Notes under the pieces: generated by a model
Told to the model about the DNA's origin: nothing
Databases searched by the model: none
What the model saw: the letters and a program-made list of their open reading frames with translations, nothing else
In this document: positions 12,254 to 22,885 of the stretch, piece after piece
Position numbering within the stretch: position 1 is the first letter of the stretch
How the letters are laid out: each line of letters opens with the position of its first letter
Source of the DNA: Macrobrachium rosenbergii
Lineage: Eukaryota; Arthropoda; Malacostraca; Decapoda; Palaemonidae
NCBI RefSeq assembly: GCF_040412425.1
Contig: NC_089766.1
Span: forward strand, 50,651,297-50,715,296
Direction: 5' to 3'
DNA length: 64,000 bases
Translations under genes and position numbers: made by a program

Positions 12254-13444
12254 TTATGGTACAGCAGGGGTAGATCCCTCACCCACTACTGAATTAGCCG
12301 CTACAAAAGGTCCGAGAGTGTAGCGGTCTTCATAAATGGTCTGAACCTGTTTGAGGTAATGCGATGCAAACACCGACTTGCTTCTCCAGAAGGTTGCATC
12401 TAAGATACTTTGTAAGGATCTATTCTGTTTAAAAGCCACCGAGGTTGCTACTGCTCTAACCTCGTGTGTCTTAACTTTAAGAATCTGCAGATCGGTTTCA
12501 TTAAACTCTGAATGGGCTTCTCTTATCAATAGTCTGATAAAGTAAGATAACGCATTCTTAGACATAGGTAACGAGGGTTTTTTGACTGAACACCACAGTG
12601 CTTCTGACTTACCTCGTATTTCCTTAGTTCTTTCCAGGTATGACTTGAGAGCTCTTACAGGACACAGGAGTCTCTCTATTTCCGTACCTATGATATCCGA
12701 CAGGTTCGGGATCTCAAACGTTTTGGGCCAGGGTCGAGATGGAGTCTCATTCTTTGAGGAACCAAGTTGCAACGAACAAATTGCTTTGCCTTGTCTAAAG
12801 CCCACGGTCTTGCTGAAGGCATGGACCTCACTTACTCTCTTAGCTGTGGCCAAACTGATCAGAAACAGAGTTTTTAGAGTAAGATCCTTAAATGATGCCT
12901 TATGTAAGGGTTCGAACCTATTTCCCATAAGAAATTTAAGAACGACATCTAAATTCCAAGCTGGAGAATTCTGGCCTTTCTCTTTAATGGTCTCGAAGGA
13001 TCTGATAAGGTCCTGAAGATCCTTATTGCTGGAAAGGTCTAAGTTTCTGTGCCTAAAAACGGCTGTTAACATACACCCTATATCCCTTAATCGTGGAAAT
13101 AGAGAAGTTAAGTTCCTTTTAAGGAAGAGAAGGAAGTCTGCTATTTCAGTTACAGAGGTACTGGAAGAGGAAATAGAGTTTCTTCTGCACCATCCTCTAA
13201 ATACTTCCCACTTGGATTGATATACCTTGATTGTTGATGACCTCCTTGCTCTTGCAATTGCGTCAGCTGCCGCCTTCGAAAAACCTTTAGCTCTTGCAAG
13301 TTTTTTGATAGTCTGAAGGCAGTCATTTGTAGAACTTGGAGGTTTTGGTGATACCTTTCCAAGTGGGGTTGTTTGAGTAGATCTATTCTGAGAGGTAGTC
13401 TTCTCGGGGTGTCCACCATCCATTCCAGTACCTCTGTGAACCAT
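12254..13444 (-). CDS. DIRS tyrosine recombinase (full-length open frame)
   Basis: 396 residues. It catalyses site-specific strand exchange that integrates the circular cDNA of the element. The catalytic set is complete: Arg203 in TAKRVSEVHAF, His327 and Arg330 in THEVRAVATS, Trp353 in ATFWRSKS, and the nucleophile Tyr363 in FASHYLK. The spacing of Trp from the second Arg (23 residues) matches Cre-type recombinases. Residues ~70-160 look like the helical N-terminal core-binding domain (KVYQSKWEVFRGWC). The real start may lie further upstream, because the preceding domain overlaps in another frame (13450-13857), as is usual in DIRS elements. This is the only retrotransposon gene in the window with no visible lesion, so it could still be active or have been lost last. 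Confidence 0.9.
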   Translation of the reverse strand: MVHRGTGMDGGHPEKTTSQNRSTQTTPLGKVSPKPPSSTNDCLQTIKKLARAKGFSKAAADAIARARRSSTIKVYQSKWEVFRGWCRRNSISSSSTSVTEIADFLLFLKRNLTSLFPRLRDIGCMLTAVFRHRNLDLSSNKDLQDLIRSFETIKEKGQNSPAWNLDVVLKFLMGNRFEPLHKASFKDLTLKTLFLISLATAKRVSEVHAFSKTVGFRQGKAICSLQLGSSKNETPSRPWPKTFEIPNLSDIIGTEIERLLCPVRALKSYLERTKEIRGKSEALWCSVKKPSLPMSKNALSYFIRLLIREAHSEFNETDLQILKVKTHEVRAVATSVAFKQNRSLQSILDATFWRSKSVFASHYLKQVQTIYEDRYTLGPFVAANSVVGEGSTPAVP

Positions 13445-13449
13445 TCCTT

Positions 13450-15050
13450 TGTAGGCCAGTAAGGAACCACTAGGGTCATCCTGGTCCCTTCGTGAGCTGC
13501 AAACTTTTGCAGCACTTTGTGAATGACTTTGAACTGGGGAAACGATACACGTCTAGGTTGGACCAATCCAGCAGAAAAGCGTCTATGTGGATCGCTTGTT
13601 TCGGGATCCGGAACGGAGAACAGTAGGTTTCCAACCTCTTCGTTTGAGCTGTGGCGAAGAGGTTCATGCATGGTCTGCCCCCAAATCCGCCAGAGGCTCT
13701 TACAGACGTCCTGGTGAAGCATCCACTCTGTCGCCAGAACTTGATTCCTTCTGCTCAGCATGTCTGTCCTCACATTCTTTTCCCTTTGAATAAAGCGGGT
13801 AACTAGAGTAACACCTTTCTCCTTTGCCCAAAGAAGGAGTTTTTGGCGGTCTCGCATAGAGAGTAGGAGTGAGTGCCTCCTGATTCTTGATGTAGGCCAA
13901 CGCCGTCGTATTGTCGGAGTTGACCTGAACTACTTTTTTCTCCACTAGACCTTCGAACTCTTTTAGAGCCAGAAGGATAGCAGTTAGTTCCTGGCATTTG
14001 ATGTGCCACTGTATCTGATCTCTGGTCCAAGAGCCCGAGACTTCCCTCTTTCCCAGTGTTGCTCCCCATCCTGAGTCCGACGCATGGCCGGAGAACAACA
14101 CTAGGTCTGGGTTCCTCTGATGCAGGAAAGTCCTCTTGAAGTTTTAGGGGATCGTTCCACCATAGTAAATAATCTCTTATTTGTTGTGAAATGGGAATAC
14201 ACTTTGTTTCTAGTTCCTTGTCCCTGTCCCAGTTTCGATTCAGATGGAACTGCAACGGACGAAGGTTCAATCTTCCTAAAGAGACAAACTGCTCTAGAGA
14301 GGAAAGGGTCCCAGTAGACTCATCCATTCCCTCACTGAGCAAGTTCTGTCTTTTAGGAAATTTCTGAAGTTTTTCTAAAGCTTGTTCCATCCTTGACGTT
14401 GACGGAAAAACCCGAAAAAGCTTGACTTTCTGAATCCTCATCCCAAGGTATTGAATCTCTTGGGATGGGATCAGTTGAGACTTCCTTTTGTTCAAAAGGA
14501 GTCCTAGATTCTCCGATAATCGAAGAGTCGTTCAAGATCCTCCAGGCAGCGAGTGTAGGAAGGAGCTCTGAGGAGCCAGTCGTCCAGATATAGGAGACTC
14601 TGATGCCTCTTGTGTGAAGCATTCCAGCTACATTTTTCATTAGCCTCGTGAAAAACCTGAGGAGCGGTACTTAGGCCGAAACATAGGGCTCGAAATTGGA
14701 AAGTTTCTCCCTGTGCACAAACCTCAGGTATTTCCTGGAGCTCGGGTGAATAGGAATATGGAAATACGCATCTTGAAGATCCATAGACACCATCCAGTCG
14801 TGCTGTCTGACTGCTGCTAGAACGGACTTGGTTGTTTCCATCGTGAATCTTGTCTTTTGAACAAACACGTTGAGAGCGCTCACATCTAGTTTGGTCTCCA
14901 TCCCCGAGCTTTTGGGAACCAGGAACAAACGATTGTAAAAACCTGGAGATTCCGGATCCAAAACTTTCTCTATAGCTTGTTTTTGCAGCAGCAGAACAAA
15001 CTGCTGTTGCAGAGCGTCCGCTCTCATTTTCGTTCTGTAATTGGCCGAAA
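13450..15050 (-). pseudogene. DIRS element 1 reverse transcriptase-RNase H, frameshifted
   Basis: RT is recognisable from PESPGFYNRLFLVPKSSG and DLQDAYFHIPIHPSSRKYL. The catalytic YLDDW motif is encoded at about 14573-14594, but in a different frame from the upstream half. I infer three single-base indels: a lost G near 14711, an extra T near 14655 and a lost C near 14598, all in short homopolymers. RNase H (13700-14130) keeps its acidic residues (HASDSGWGA, QELTAILLAL, NSDNTTALAY, RTDMLSR) in yet another frame. Downstream, to 13450, lies the conserved post-RNase H region with VVPYWPTKEWF. As it stands it cannot make one polyprotein. Confidence 0.85.
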
Positions 15051-15282
15051 GGTCTATTGGTTTGCCTTGTAGCTAAAGGTGGCTTCCTGAGGAAAGGGAT
15101 CTTGTACTCTTCCTTTATTAATTGAACGGACCATGGATCCGCTCCTCTCTTCTCCCATTCCAGCCAGAAGTGTGTTAGTCTGGCTCCAACCGCTGTCTGA
15201 AGGAGAGTCTTCTCAGACTCTGCTTCTCCCTTGTCTACTGCTTCTTCTCGTAGATCTTTTGATCGTAGGTCTTGAATTTCTT

Positions 15283-17913
15283 CTACTGAGAGTTCTGCCT
15301 CGAAAGGGCTGATAACAGGAGCTTCCCTATAATTTTCTGAGAGGCGAAGCTAGAAGGTAGAACTTTCTTTGCAGTTTTGGTGATTAAATCTTGGGTTGTT
15401 TTTTGAGTTAGAGCTGAGATACCTCCTTCACTAATTCCTGAGGAAAAAAGATGAGAGGAAAAGAGGAGCATAAAGGAGTTCTGATTTTTGGATGGGGTGT
15501 AACCCCATTGGCAAGAAAGGAACAAAGATGTGCCCTTTTCTTCAAGACTCCTGCAGAAAAAGAGCTGCCAATTCGTTGGCTCCATCTCTGACAGCCTTGT
15601 CCATGCAGGACATAACATGAATGAGGTCTTTGGTGTCTGAGTCTAATAAGGTCTCAGTCTTCTTACCCAAAGCTCCCAGAGTCCAATCTAGGAAATTGAA
15701 GACTTCTCAAAGCTCTAAAAATTCCTTTCAAGATGTGATCCATTTCCGAAGGGGACCAGAAAACCTTGGATTTACCCATAGCAGTCCTAAGAGAAGCGTC
15801 GACCAGAGAAGAGAAGTCCCCCTGGGAAGAGGCAGGAACTCCCAGGCCGGGAGCTTCTCCAGTCTCATACCAAATGCTAGACCTTGACGTAAGTCTAGCT
15901 GGAGGAAAAGAGAACACTGTTCAGGTCCTTGATCCTTTTTGGACTTCATCCATTCTTCCATAACTTTCAAGGCTCGCTTTGGAGGAACGAGACATGATCA
16001 TTTTGGTAAAAATAGTCTTCTTTGGCGTCTTCCCGAGAGTAAATTCCGAAGGGAGGAGAACGGGGGCAGCAGGTACGAAGTTGTCCGGAAAAAAGCTCCG
16101 TAAACACTTTCATCAACTTCTTCAAGTCTGAGGAAGGGTGTTGAGATCCTTGCTCTTCTTCATCGGAAACTTTCTCGAGGAGAACATCTGGAGAAGGAAG
16201 AAGATCGTCGTTGTCCTTTCGCTTCTCCGAAAGCTGTACTGAAACCGAGGTAGCGGCGTCTTGTCTACTAGGTTGCTGCCTCCAAAACAAGAGAATCCTC
16301 AATCAAAGGTCCTGTGGATAACGGTCTTGACGCTCCGGTATCCTGACTCCCAACTGCACGAGTATCCTGGCAGCCAATATCATGACGCTTGGCGTCCTGG
16401 CGTTCAACCGTGGACGCCTATCGACCCGGCGTCCAGATTCTTGACGCCTGGCGTCCTGGCGCCCAAGCTCTTGACGCTTGGCGTCCTGGCGTCCATCTTC
16501 TTGCACTACTGGGCGCCCTGGTGTCTGGGCTTCTGACGATCGTTGTCCCTTCCAACCTTAAGGCCGCTTGAGAGCTGGCCGCCCGTGCGACATCTGTCAA
16601 AAGCTTCCTGAGGTTGACGAGAACTGATCGAGGCCCTTAGAGAAGGAGAAACATTCTTCCCTCGTTCGCTGTCACGCCGTACCCTTGAAGTCACTTGAGC
16701 ACTGGCCGCCTGTCGACATCGGGCAAAAGTTTCTCGGTGCGACGAACAGCCAAAGGGGGGAAAATTTATCCGCCTCTTTTCTGCAGGTTGGCAAGCTTGC
16801 ATAAAGGAAGACAGTTTCTGATGCATATCCTTTAGTAGAGACCATTGTGGAGCTTCCTTCTGCTGATAACTGACTGGAGAAGGCGCAATATTCGACGCGC
16901 CCTCAACTAATTGAACAGATTGAGGAGGGTGTTCTGGGGACAATCCCAATTCGAAGGAGGAGGGGAGCGTGAAACGAAGAAAAAGAAGCGTCCGACGTTT
17001 TCTTGCTGCCAGGCGTCCTGGTTGGAACAAGCAATCATTTACGTCTGCACACTGGAGGAGAGCTACCTTCAGAACTAAAGCACAGCTAAGGGACTGCTCC
17101 AATGGCTACACCCCGGAGCCTGAGAATACTCAACACGGTGTCCTTCAACATATGGGAACTTCCTCTTGAGAGGTCTAGACTCACAGACCCGACGCCAGCC
17201 CCGTTTGGGACTGCGCCCTCAGAAGACGAAGAACACGAAAATTAACCTCGCCTTTCCTATAGCGAGGGTGAGCGTCCTGGGAAGCGTCTACAGGAGCACT
17301 CGAGGGGACGACACTGCTCGGGAGCTAAAATCTCTCGCCTCCCTTCGCCTGTCGACTTTTCCTTCTCCCAGGGGTTGGGGAGCTTGGAAGAGGTCTAGGG
17401 CTAGAGCACGACAGATCCGAGCGGCCGCACCCTCCACTTCACTAACTTTATCACCAACACTTGCAATTTCTAGATCTCTCATGTTCGACCACAATTTCCC
17501 TCTGTCTTGAGCGAGGGATTCAACACGGCCAAGGGCTTGAATGGCCGCCATCATATCCTTGAGGGATGGGTCTTTACCTGATTCAGTAGGGGATCAGGAA
17601 CTACTACTGCTGGGGAATGATCAGAAGGTTCATTAGTTCGGGACAACGAATCATTAAAATCCTGGCTACCTTTGGAAGAGCAAGACAAAGCACTCTTGGC
17701 TCTTCTGAGCCAGTCCCTTTCAAGTTTCCTTACGAAACAGGGTTATACTCGATCCACTCTCTTTCAGAAAGACCCAAGCACTCATCGCATCTATCCTGTA
17801 ACTCACACCTCTTGCCCCTACATTTGTACATACCGAATGAGGATCTAAAGAGGCTTTAGCTAGCCGAGTCTTACATCCCTTAACACACATTCGCACACCT
17901 GAGAGTCAGACAT
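15283..17913 (-). pseudogene. DIRS element 1 gag (ORF1), broken
   Basis: A likely start is the ATG at 17911-17913 (MSDSQV). It is followed by a cysteine-rich module at 17778-17840 containing DPHSVC and CRGKRC, then RCDECLGLSEREW. These parts are in frames that differ by single bases. Middle pieces are MMAAIQALGRVESLAQDRGK (17554 downward) and an arginine-rich repeat at 16303-16506. The C-terminal part is collinear with element 2 gag (TTQDLI here, ATQDLL there; the DNA ccttgtccatgcag is shared). The shell protein presumably packages element RNA. Several frameshifts prevent a continuous product. Confidence 0.75.
16390..16510 (-). repeat. Tandem repeat inside element 1 gag
   Basis: Short units built on gcgtcctggcg and gacgcttggcg encode a degenerate RQDARRQE-like basic peptide repeat. 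Element 2 has an unrelated-period but similarly worded array (gcgtcctg) at the equivalent place (27365-27660). Confidence 0.75.
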
Positions 17914-18094
17914 GGTAGCAAATCCAAAGAGAGATCAAAATACAAGTTCCAAGGGTCAAAACCAAATTAACTAGTAAAGAAAGTCCAAGACAAAATCCAA
18001 AAACGAGCGAAAGCCGAAGCCAAAGTGTACTTCACCAAAATTTGCGAAAAAACAGGCTGAAAGAGTGAAATTCCAAACGATGTCACCGGAATGG

Positions 18095-18268
18095 CGGCAG
18101 GGAAGATCTGAGGAATACCTGGTGTGGTTCCAGATACCTGGATAGAGGGCGCATAGGTAGACCACCTGACATACCTATCGGCGATTGCCGTGAGTTTTGA
18201 AATTCTGCCGTGACGTCAGGGACTTAAGCTATATATATAACTACCAGTTAAGTCAGATGTTTAAAAAT
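18095..18268. repeat. DIRS element 1 right inverted terminal repeat
   Basis: Reverse complement of the left terminus, including tggttccagatacctggata and ctatatatataactaccag. It is the 5' end of the element in the coding sense. Here the splice-donor-like word reads ccagttaagt rather than ccaggtaagt, so the consensus GT is lost on this copy. Confidence 0.92.
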
Positions 18269-19287
18269 TAAATATTCATTATCATAATTCACACACTTAA
18301 AAAGTTGATATTCCTAAGGCATCAGTAGTGTGGGGCAACTGAGTAATTTCAAGTAAATAAAACTAAAATGTTATTTTGTCAGTAAAATAAATCACCATTA
18401 ACCCGTAAGGGACAGGCTAAATATATATCAAGCACACCCTTCACCAGGCAAACTTTAAAGGTTGGCCATTTTAAGAAAAAAATGAGTAATTAGAAAGAGG
18501 AAGATAATTGCAAATGCACATGGTATAAGAAAAAACATTCTAAAAATTTTCCGTGAAGACTCTTTTACAAGACAAATTAAAAATAACTAATTTTACCAAG
18601 TCACACGTTTTTTCTAATAATTTATTTTATTTTGTAAAATTATAATTACAGCTCACACAATACCATAACAGATAAGAACTAAAGTCAGTAACAAATTCTG
18701 ATTATATTCGAAAAAAAATATTTATGAGATTTACCGAGATGGGGAGATGCAGTAATTTTTTTGGGAGGTATACATATTTTTTCTGATATTTCTCTGAACT
18801 TTTCTTTGCAAAATTACAATTAAATGACATGCTATCATAAAAGATAAGAAATAAAACCAACAGCAATCCCAGGTATATTTATGAGCAAATAAATAAAAAA
18901 GACGTCATGGGATAGAGAGGAAAGGGTACATTCCCCAACCAAGTCTCAAGGTATACTGATACCCTTCTGTCCTGTGCCAAAAGCTACTACAGTTGCCATA
19001 AGTCAATGGAACATTGAAGTGCTGTGAACATCTTTCACACTAAATTCATCCAAATCATATGGCGCGATATCAATACTTGAAATGCCTTGAGTTAGCCAGT
19101 CCAATGCTCAAAACCTGTTATTGATACTCATATGATGATGCCTGTCCGTTAAGGGTTAAGGTTCCTGATTAAATGGATCTTTTGTTAATTTTAAATACTG
19201 GTATACCTTTTTTCATTGGCTAATTGCTTGGAGTTTTGCTGTGCTGCAGCAACTTGGTTGGGACTTATGATTACTTCCTTGAAATTG
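18269..19287. other. AT-rich, likely 3' UTR and downstream DNA of the host gene
   Basis: No coding exon is visible. The part nearest 19287 would be the 3' untranslated region of the minus-strand gene; I do not see a convincing AATAAA close to the stop. Confidence 0.4.
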
Positions 19288-19407
19288 TTATTTACTTGAA
19301 CTGGCAGCTTCTTTCATTCCTGCAATCAAAGCTTTTTCCTGTTGACTAACTCTGAAGATGAAGTTTGTTACATGATGGGTTCCTTTTAGCACCACCGTAG
19401 ATTACAC
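19288..19407 (-). pseudogene. Host gene, candidate terminal exon with an in-frame stop
   Basis: A splice acceptor (tttaaattttcag) precedes GTG TAA, after which the same frame continues for 37 codons with coding-like composition (GTHHVTNFIFRV, EKALIAGMKEAASSSK) to a second TAA at 19288-19290. If the upstream exon uses its GTATAG donor, the phase matches exactly and the only fault is the TAA at 19402-19404. This could be a nonsense mutation, an assembly error, or evidence that the gene really ends at the preceding exon. Confidence 0.45.
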
Positions 19408-19595
19408 CTGAAAATTTAAAAAATCTTATGAACCATGAATTTTTTCCTTTATTAATTTTAATAAGATTTGCTTTGTATTTATCTACAAATGTTTACTGTT
19501 CAAATCATTTGAAGTTGTAAGCAATCCAATAAGCACCACAGACTAAACTGAATTCTCTACACTATTATGATATTCACTTAATATCTAACCTATAC

Positions 19596-19995
19596 TCCTA
19601 TCACAACAAAACTCTTAAAATGAGGTTGATAAATCACTTGGGCACTTTGCAAATCACAACCCAAAGCATCTGCACACTTTTGTAACTCCGTATTAATCTG
19701 AGGTTCAGGTGTAGTAAGTATTAAGATACCATGGCAATGGTAATTAAAACTGTTAAGTTGGCTCCTTAAACCCCTATCAACACTGACTGACTCAGGTGTC
19801 ACTCTAATGTTCAATAATCTCTTCACTTTATTTTGTACAGTATTTGGATTAGGTATCATATTAAGCTGAAAGTATCTTGAAAACCCTAACACATTCCCAT
19901 TTGATACTTGGCAATGATTTACTGGAAAAGTCACTTCCTCTATTATGGTAGCAACATCCAAGCTTTTTCTTGAGCAAGTTTGATTACTATTATGG
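19596..19995 (-). CDS. Host gene of unknown function, exon 4 of the visible series
   Basis: The exon opens after a good acceptor (tttttattcaacag) with one base completing a codon, then runs 133 codons (DVATIIEEVTFPVNHCQV, LNIRVTPESVSVDRGL, CADALGCDLQSAQVIYQPHF). It ends at a GTATAG donor, or simply reads into TAG at 19590-19592. The sequence is non-repetitive, of balanced composition and without transmembrane segments. I do not recognise the family. Its frame and phase follow from exon 3 (20958-21065) across the intron, which is the main reason to believe it is real. Confidence 0.75.
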
Positions 19996-20957
19996 CTGTT
20001 GAATAAAAAAAAATTAAAATCCTAGACATCCTAGGTTAAGACAGGTAAATAATTTCACCTTTTAACACCTTATATCACCTTTTTTTTCTTCAAAATATCC
20101 AGTGCCACAACAATGTGATTATGAAGAGCTATCGTTCATTGCTTCTTATGCTGACTAGATAATAGAGCTAGTATTCACAATCGTTTTAACTGTTTTACTA
20201 TACTGTCAACTCTTCTGCAGTTATTAATCCCACATCAGCAAACTTGAATCAAATACAGTACATCAAGCTTTTGAATTAAATGCACATTCCCAAACTTCAA
20301 ATGTTAAGTATAATTTTTAAGAATCAATTACTGTAATACAAAATAATATGATGCATAATTTATTTACAACTAATTTTCTTGAAACATTTTACAAATAATC
20401 TATAATGAAAAATTTGTGGAACTCATAAAAACTGGTTTTCAATCCTAAGTGATTCTTCATGTTTACAAAATTTCACATGCATCAAGAACCAAATGTGAAT
20501 TTATCATCAACAAGAGAAAAGAGCTTATGTAACCACTTCCTTTGTCAAAACCGAGCAGCGAAAGTTCCTGGGTGGATCTCCTCTTCACAGCCAAAAAGTG
20601 GCCAAGAATTGCCAAGGCAATTTTAAGACCAAGGTCTGAGAGTATTTACAGAAGTATTCTATGTGATGCATTCAGCAAAAGTAGCTCTGGCATGAAACTT
20701 CAACCTAGCAATAAAGCATTCCTTAATTAAATTACACTTTTAAATATTTAGGTTCAACACAACCTTCAATGGTTTGACAATAGTGAGAAATATTTGAAAT
20801 GGCTTCCAAACTTTCATCGAGCAAGTACAATACTGTATATAGTTTGCATCCTATCATATTTTGTAGAAATTTTTATAATGTGTAGTTTTTTCACACTACA
20901 ATCAACATACAATGACTGTATACACTTTTCAAGTGAAAGGAAACAAAAACGATTTAC

Positions 20958-21065
20958 CTGTTAATTGCTGACAAAGCTATAACAAATGAACGCCTAGCTG
21001 CTGTTACTATACTGAGGTCAATGTTGGGCCAAATGCTCAAACCAAACCCTCTTCTACTGAAGATT
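20958..21065 (-). CDS. Host gene of unknown function, exon 3 of the visible series
   Basis: 108 bases between acceptor ggattattttag and donor AACAG/GTAAAT. It encodes IFSRRGFGLSIWPNIDL and TAARRSFVIALSAIN. It starts with one base needing two from the previous exon and ends with two bases needing one from the next; both neighbours supply exactly these. It is too short to stand out as an open frame by itself. Confidence 0.75.
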
Positions 21066-21330
21066 CTAAAATAATCCTAACCTTCCAAAAATAGAAGAGT
21101 ATCAGCGATCCTGTGTTGGATGGGTTCAAGCACACTAAAGTCCCAGAATAACAAAGTTTAGCCATCCATTACCACATGCAAAGTTCATCCAGTTCTATGA
21201 CCGAACCTTAAAATAGAGAAATTCCAACATACCAGTTTCATAGCTCACAACAAAATTCCTTGCCTGAAAGGCTCCAACACAAAGGGATTCAATCATATAT
21301 AGCCCCAAGCATATCAACTCCCAGCTCTAC

Positions 21331-21400
21331 ATTCTCTGTATAATGTGGTCTTCCAGTTCTGCTGCTGAACCTCTTACAGTAAAAGTCCATCTTACAAATT
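21331..21400 (-). CDS. Host gene of unknown function, exon 2 of the visible series
   Basis: 70 bases after acceptor tttatctgtttcag. It encodes FVRWTFTVRGSAAELEDHII, then ends AT before a weak GTAGAG donor. Its phases (two bases in, two bases out) complete codons with the exons on either side. The donor is the weakest point, so the 3' boundary is less sure than the 5' one. Confidence 0.6.
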
Positions 21401-21615
21401 CTGAAACAGATAAAACTGAGTGAGGAGTTGTATTCCATGAACTAGCCATCATTATATACAAAATGATAAGATTCCACAGCACTGGCAACAACAATGCCAA
21501 AATACAGAAATTAAACACAATTCTTGAGTTCTGGGTGCTATCGAAGTCCATAAAAAGGTAAAGGCCTTATTTCAGATTTTCAATTGACTTTCTCTGTAGC
21601 AATACCATCAATTAC

Positions 21616-21815
21616 CTTGTGTTAATTCTAGCCTTTCACAAATCTTAAAGTTTTTTCCCTCGTGAGTAATGTTAAATATTCCATGGGGTTTATTATCTTG
21701 AAAGCTTACTTCAGCAGCTGAAGTGGTTCCTGATAGTGTTGATTTGATAAGTTGGATCTGATTATCTGGCACTGGAAACATTTGGTTATACAGTACACTA
21801 GTGAGACTGGAGTTC
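21616..21815 (-). CDS. Host gene of unknown function, exon 1 of the visible series
   Basis: 200 bases flanked by acceptor ttttttcctcaaacag and donor ACACAAG/GTAATT, open throughout in one frame: SSLTSVLYNQMFPVPDNQIQ, AAEVSFQDNKPHGIFNITHE, NFKICERLELTQ. It begins inside a codon, so further upstream exons must exist. I see none in 21816-22456, which places them beyond the nested DIRS elements; those elements would then sit in an intron. The five exons together would encode about 300 residues. No family is recognised. Confidence 0.75.
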
Positions 21816-22456
21816 CTGTTTGAGGAAAAAATAAAATCTTGTAGTTCACATGTAAGAAAACAAACCTAAAAAGTTCACTAATGCCATGAATATAATTATG
21901 GTCCCCAAAATGAATGTAAAATTAGGAACCTACACTCAAAAGATCTCTAAGCTGCTAATCATGACACTCTGAGCAGTTTTTCAAAAAAAATTATCCAGTA
22001 ATTAGAATGTACTCATTCAAATACTAACTGTACTGTTTGGTTTTCCAGCAGTCATTTGGCCTATATATCTCAAAATTTTCAAGGTGATAAATCTTCAGAG
22101 ATAAACACAAGGGATTCTAACCTGTTAATATACTATCTCCAACAGTGGTCTGTGAAGTTTTAATCTTGGATATTTAACCTGCTTCAAGATAACAGCTCAA
22201 CTCAGAATAAAACTGACTTAACCAGAGTAACACCTCAACTTGACAAGGCACTTTTTGGGGGTCTGGGCCATTAAGTAACAAAGACCCTATACTATAGTCT
22301 GCACTTGAAGTTTTTCTAGATATCTTATATTTAACAGCAATTACTGTACACAGTACCTAACCTAAATTAACCTGTACTTTACACTTAATAATCAATTCAA
22401 GAGATATACTGTATTAACAAATTTATAAAATAAAAATGGTGGCATAGGAAGAAATA
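21816..22456. other. Intron-like AT-rich DNA upstream of the visible host exons
   Basis: I searched the minus strand for exons with acceptor, open frame and donor and found none. It lies between the host exon at 21616-21815 and the left end of DIRS element 3. Confidence 0.5.
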
Positions 22457-22702
22457 TGACAAATTCAACAATAATATGATATTTTAATGATAAAATAAAG
22501 TTTGTTCATACTTACCTGGCAGATATATATATAGCTGTATTCTCCGAAGTCCGACAGAATTCCAAAAACTCGTGGCACACGCAGTGGGGCCAGGTGGTTA
22601 GTACCCATTCCGCCGCTGGGAGGTGGGTATCAGAACCATTCCCATTTTCTATTCAGATTTTCTAGTGCCACTGTCTCCTGAGGGGAGGAGGGTGGGCACT
22701 AT

Positions 22703-22805
22703 GATTATATATATCTGCCAGGTAAGTATGAACAAACTTTATTTTATCATTAAAATATCATTTTGTTCATGAGACTTACCTGTCAGATATATATATAGCT
22801 GAATC
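22703..22805. repeat. DIRS element 2 internal complementary region
   Basis: The first half (ctgccaggtaagtatgaaca onward) is the reverse complement of the left terminus at 22476-22545. The second half (gttcatgagacttacctgtc) is the reverse complement of the right terminus at 28780-28818. Both halves contain consensus splice-donor words, on opposite strands. Confidence 0.9.
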
Positions 22806-22885
22806 CCACCATTAGAGGTGGGAAGAGACAGAATAGGATTTAGGAAACAAAGATATGTAGGCGATTGACGCCTTGGTTCCTTACT

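Larger units (their letters stand above)
11527..18268 (-). mobile_element. DIRS element 1 (tyrosine-recombinase retrotransposon, ~6.7 kb)
   Basis: This is a complete element with coding strand minus. Order in the coding sense: right ITR, gag (ORF1), reverse transcriptase and RNase H, tyrosine recombinase, ICR, left ITR. Inverted rather than split direct repeats, an ICR made of both ends, and a recombinase in place of an integrase are diagnostic of the DIRS1 group and exclude Ngaro and PAT types. DIRS elements integrate as circles by recombination and leave no target duplication; none is seen. No methyltransferase motif is visible between RNase H and recombinase. The recombinase frame is open, while gag and RT carry single-base frameshifts. 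Confidence 0.93.

Noticed and set aside
13450..13857. A DIRS-type DNA methyltransferase domain after RNase H
   Set aside because: The region has the conserved post-RNase H segment (VVPYWPTKEWF), but I see no methyltransferase catalytic motif.
19590..19961. A single-exon 123-residue gene
   Set aside because: Upstream sequence shows a good splice acceptor and phase-compatible exons, so this is better read as one exon of a larger gene.
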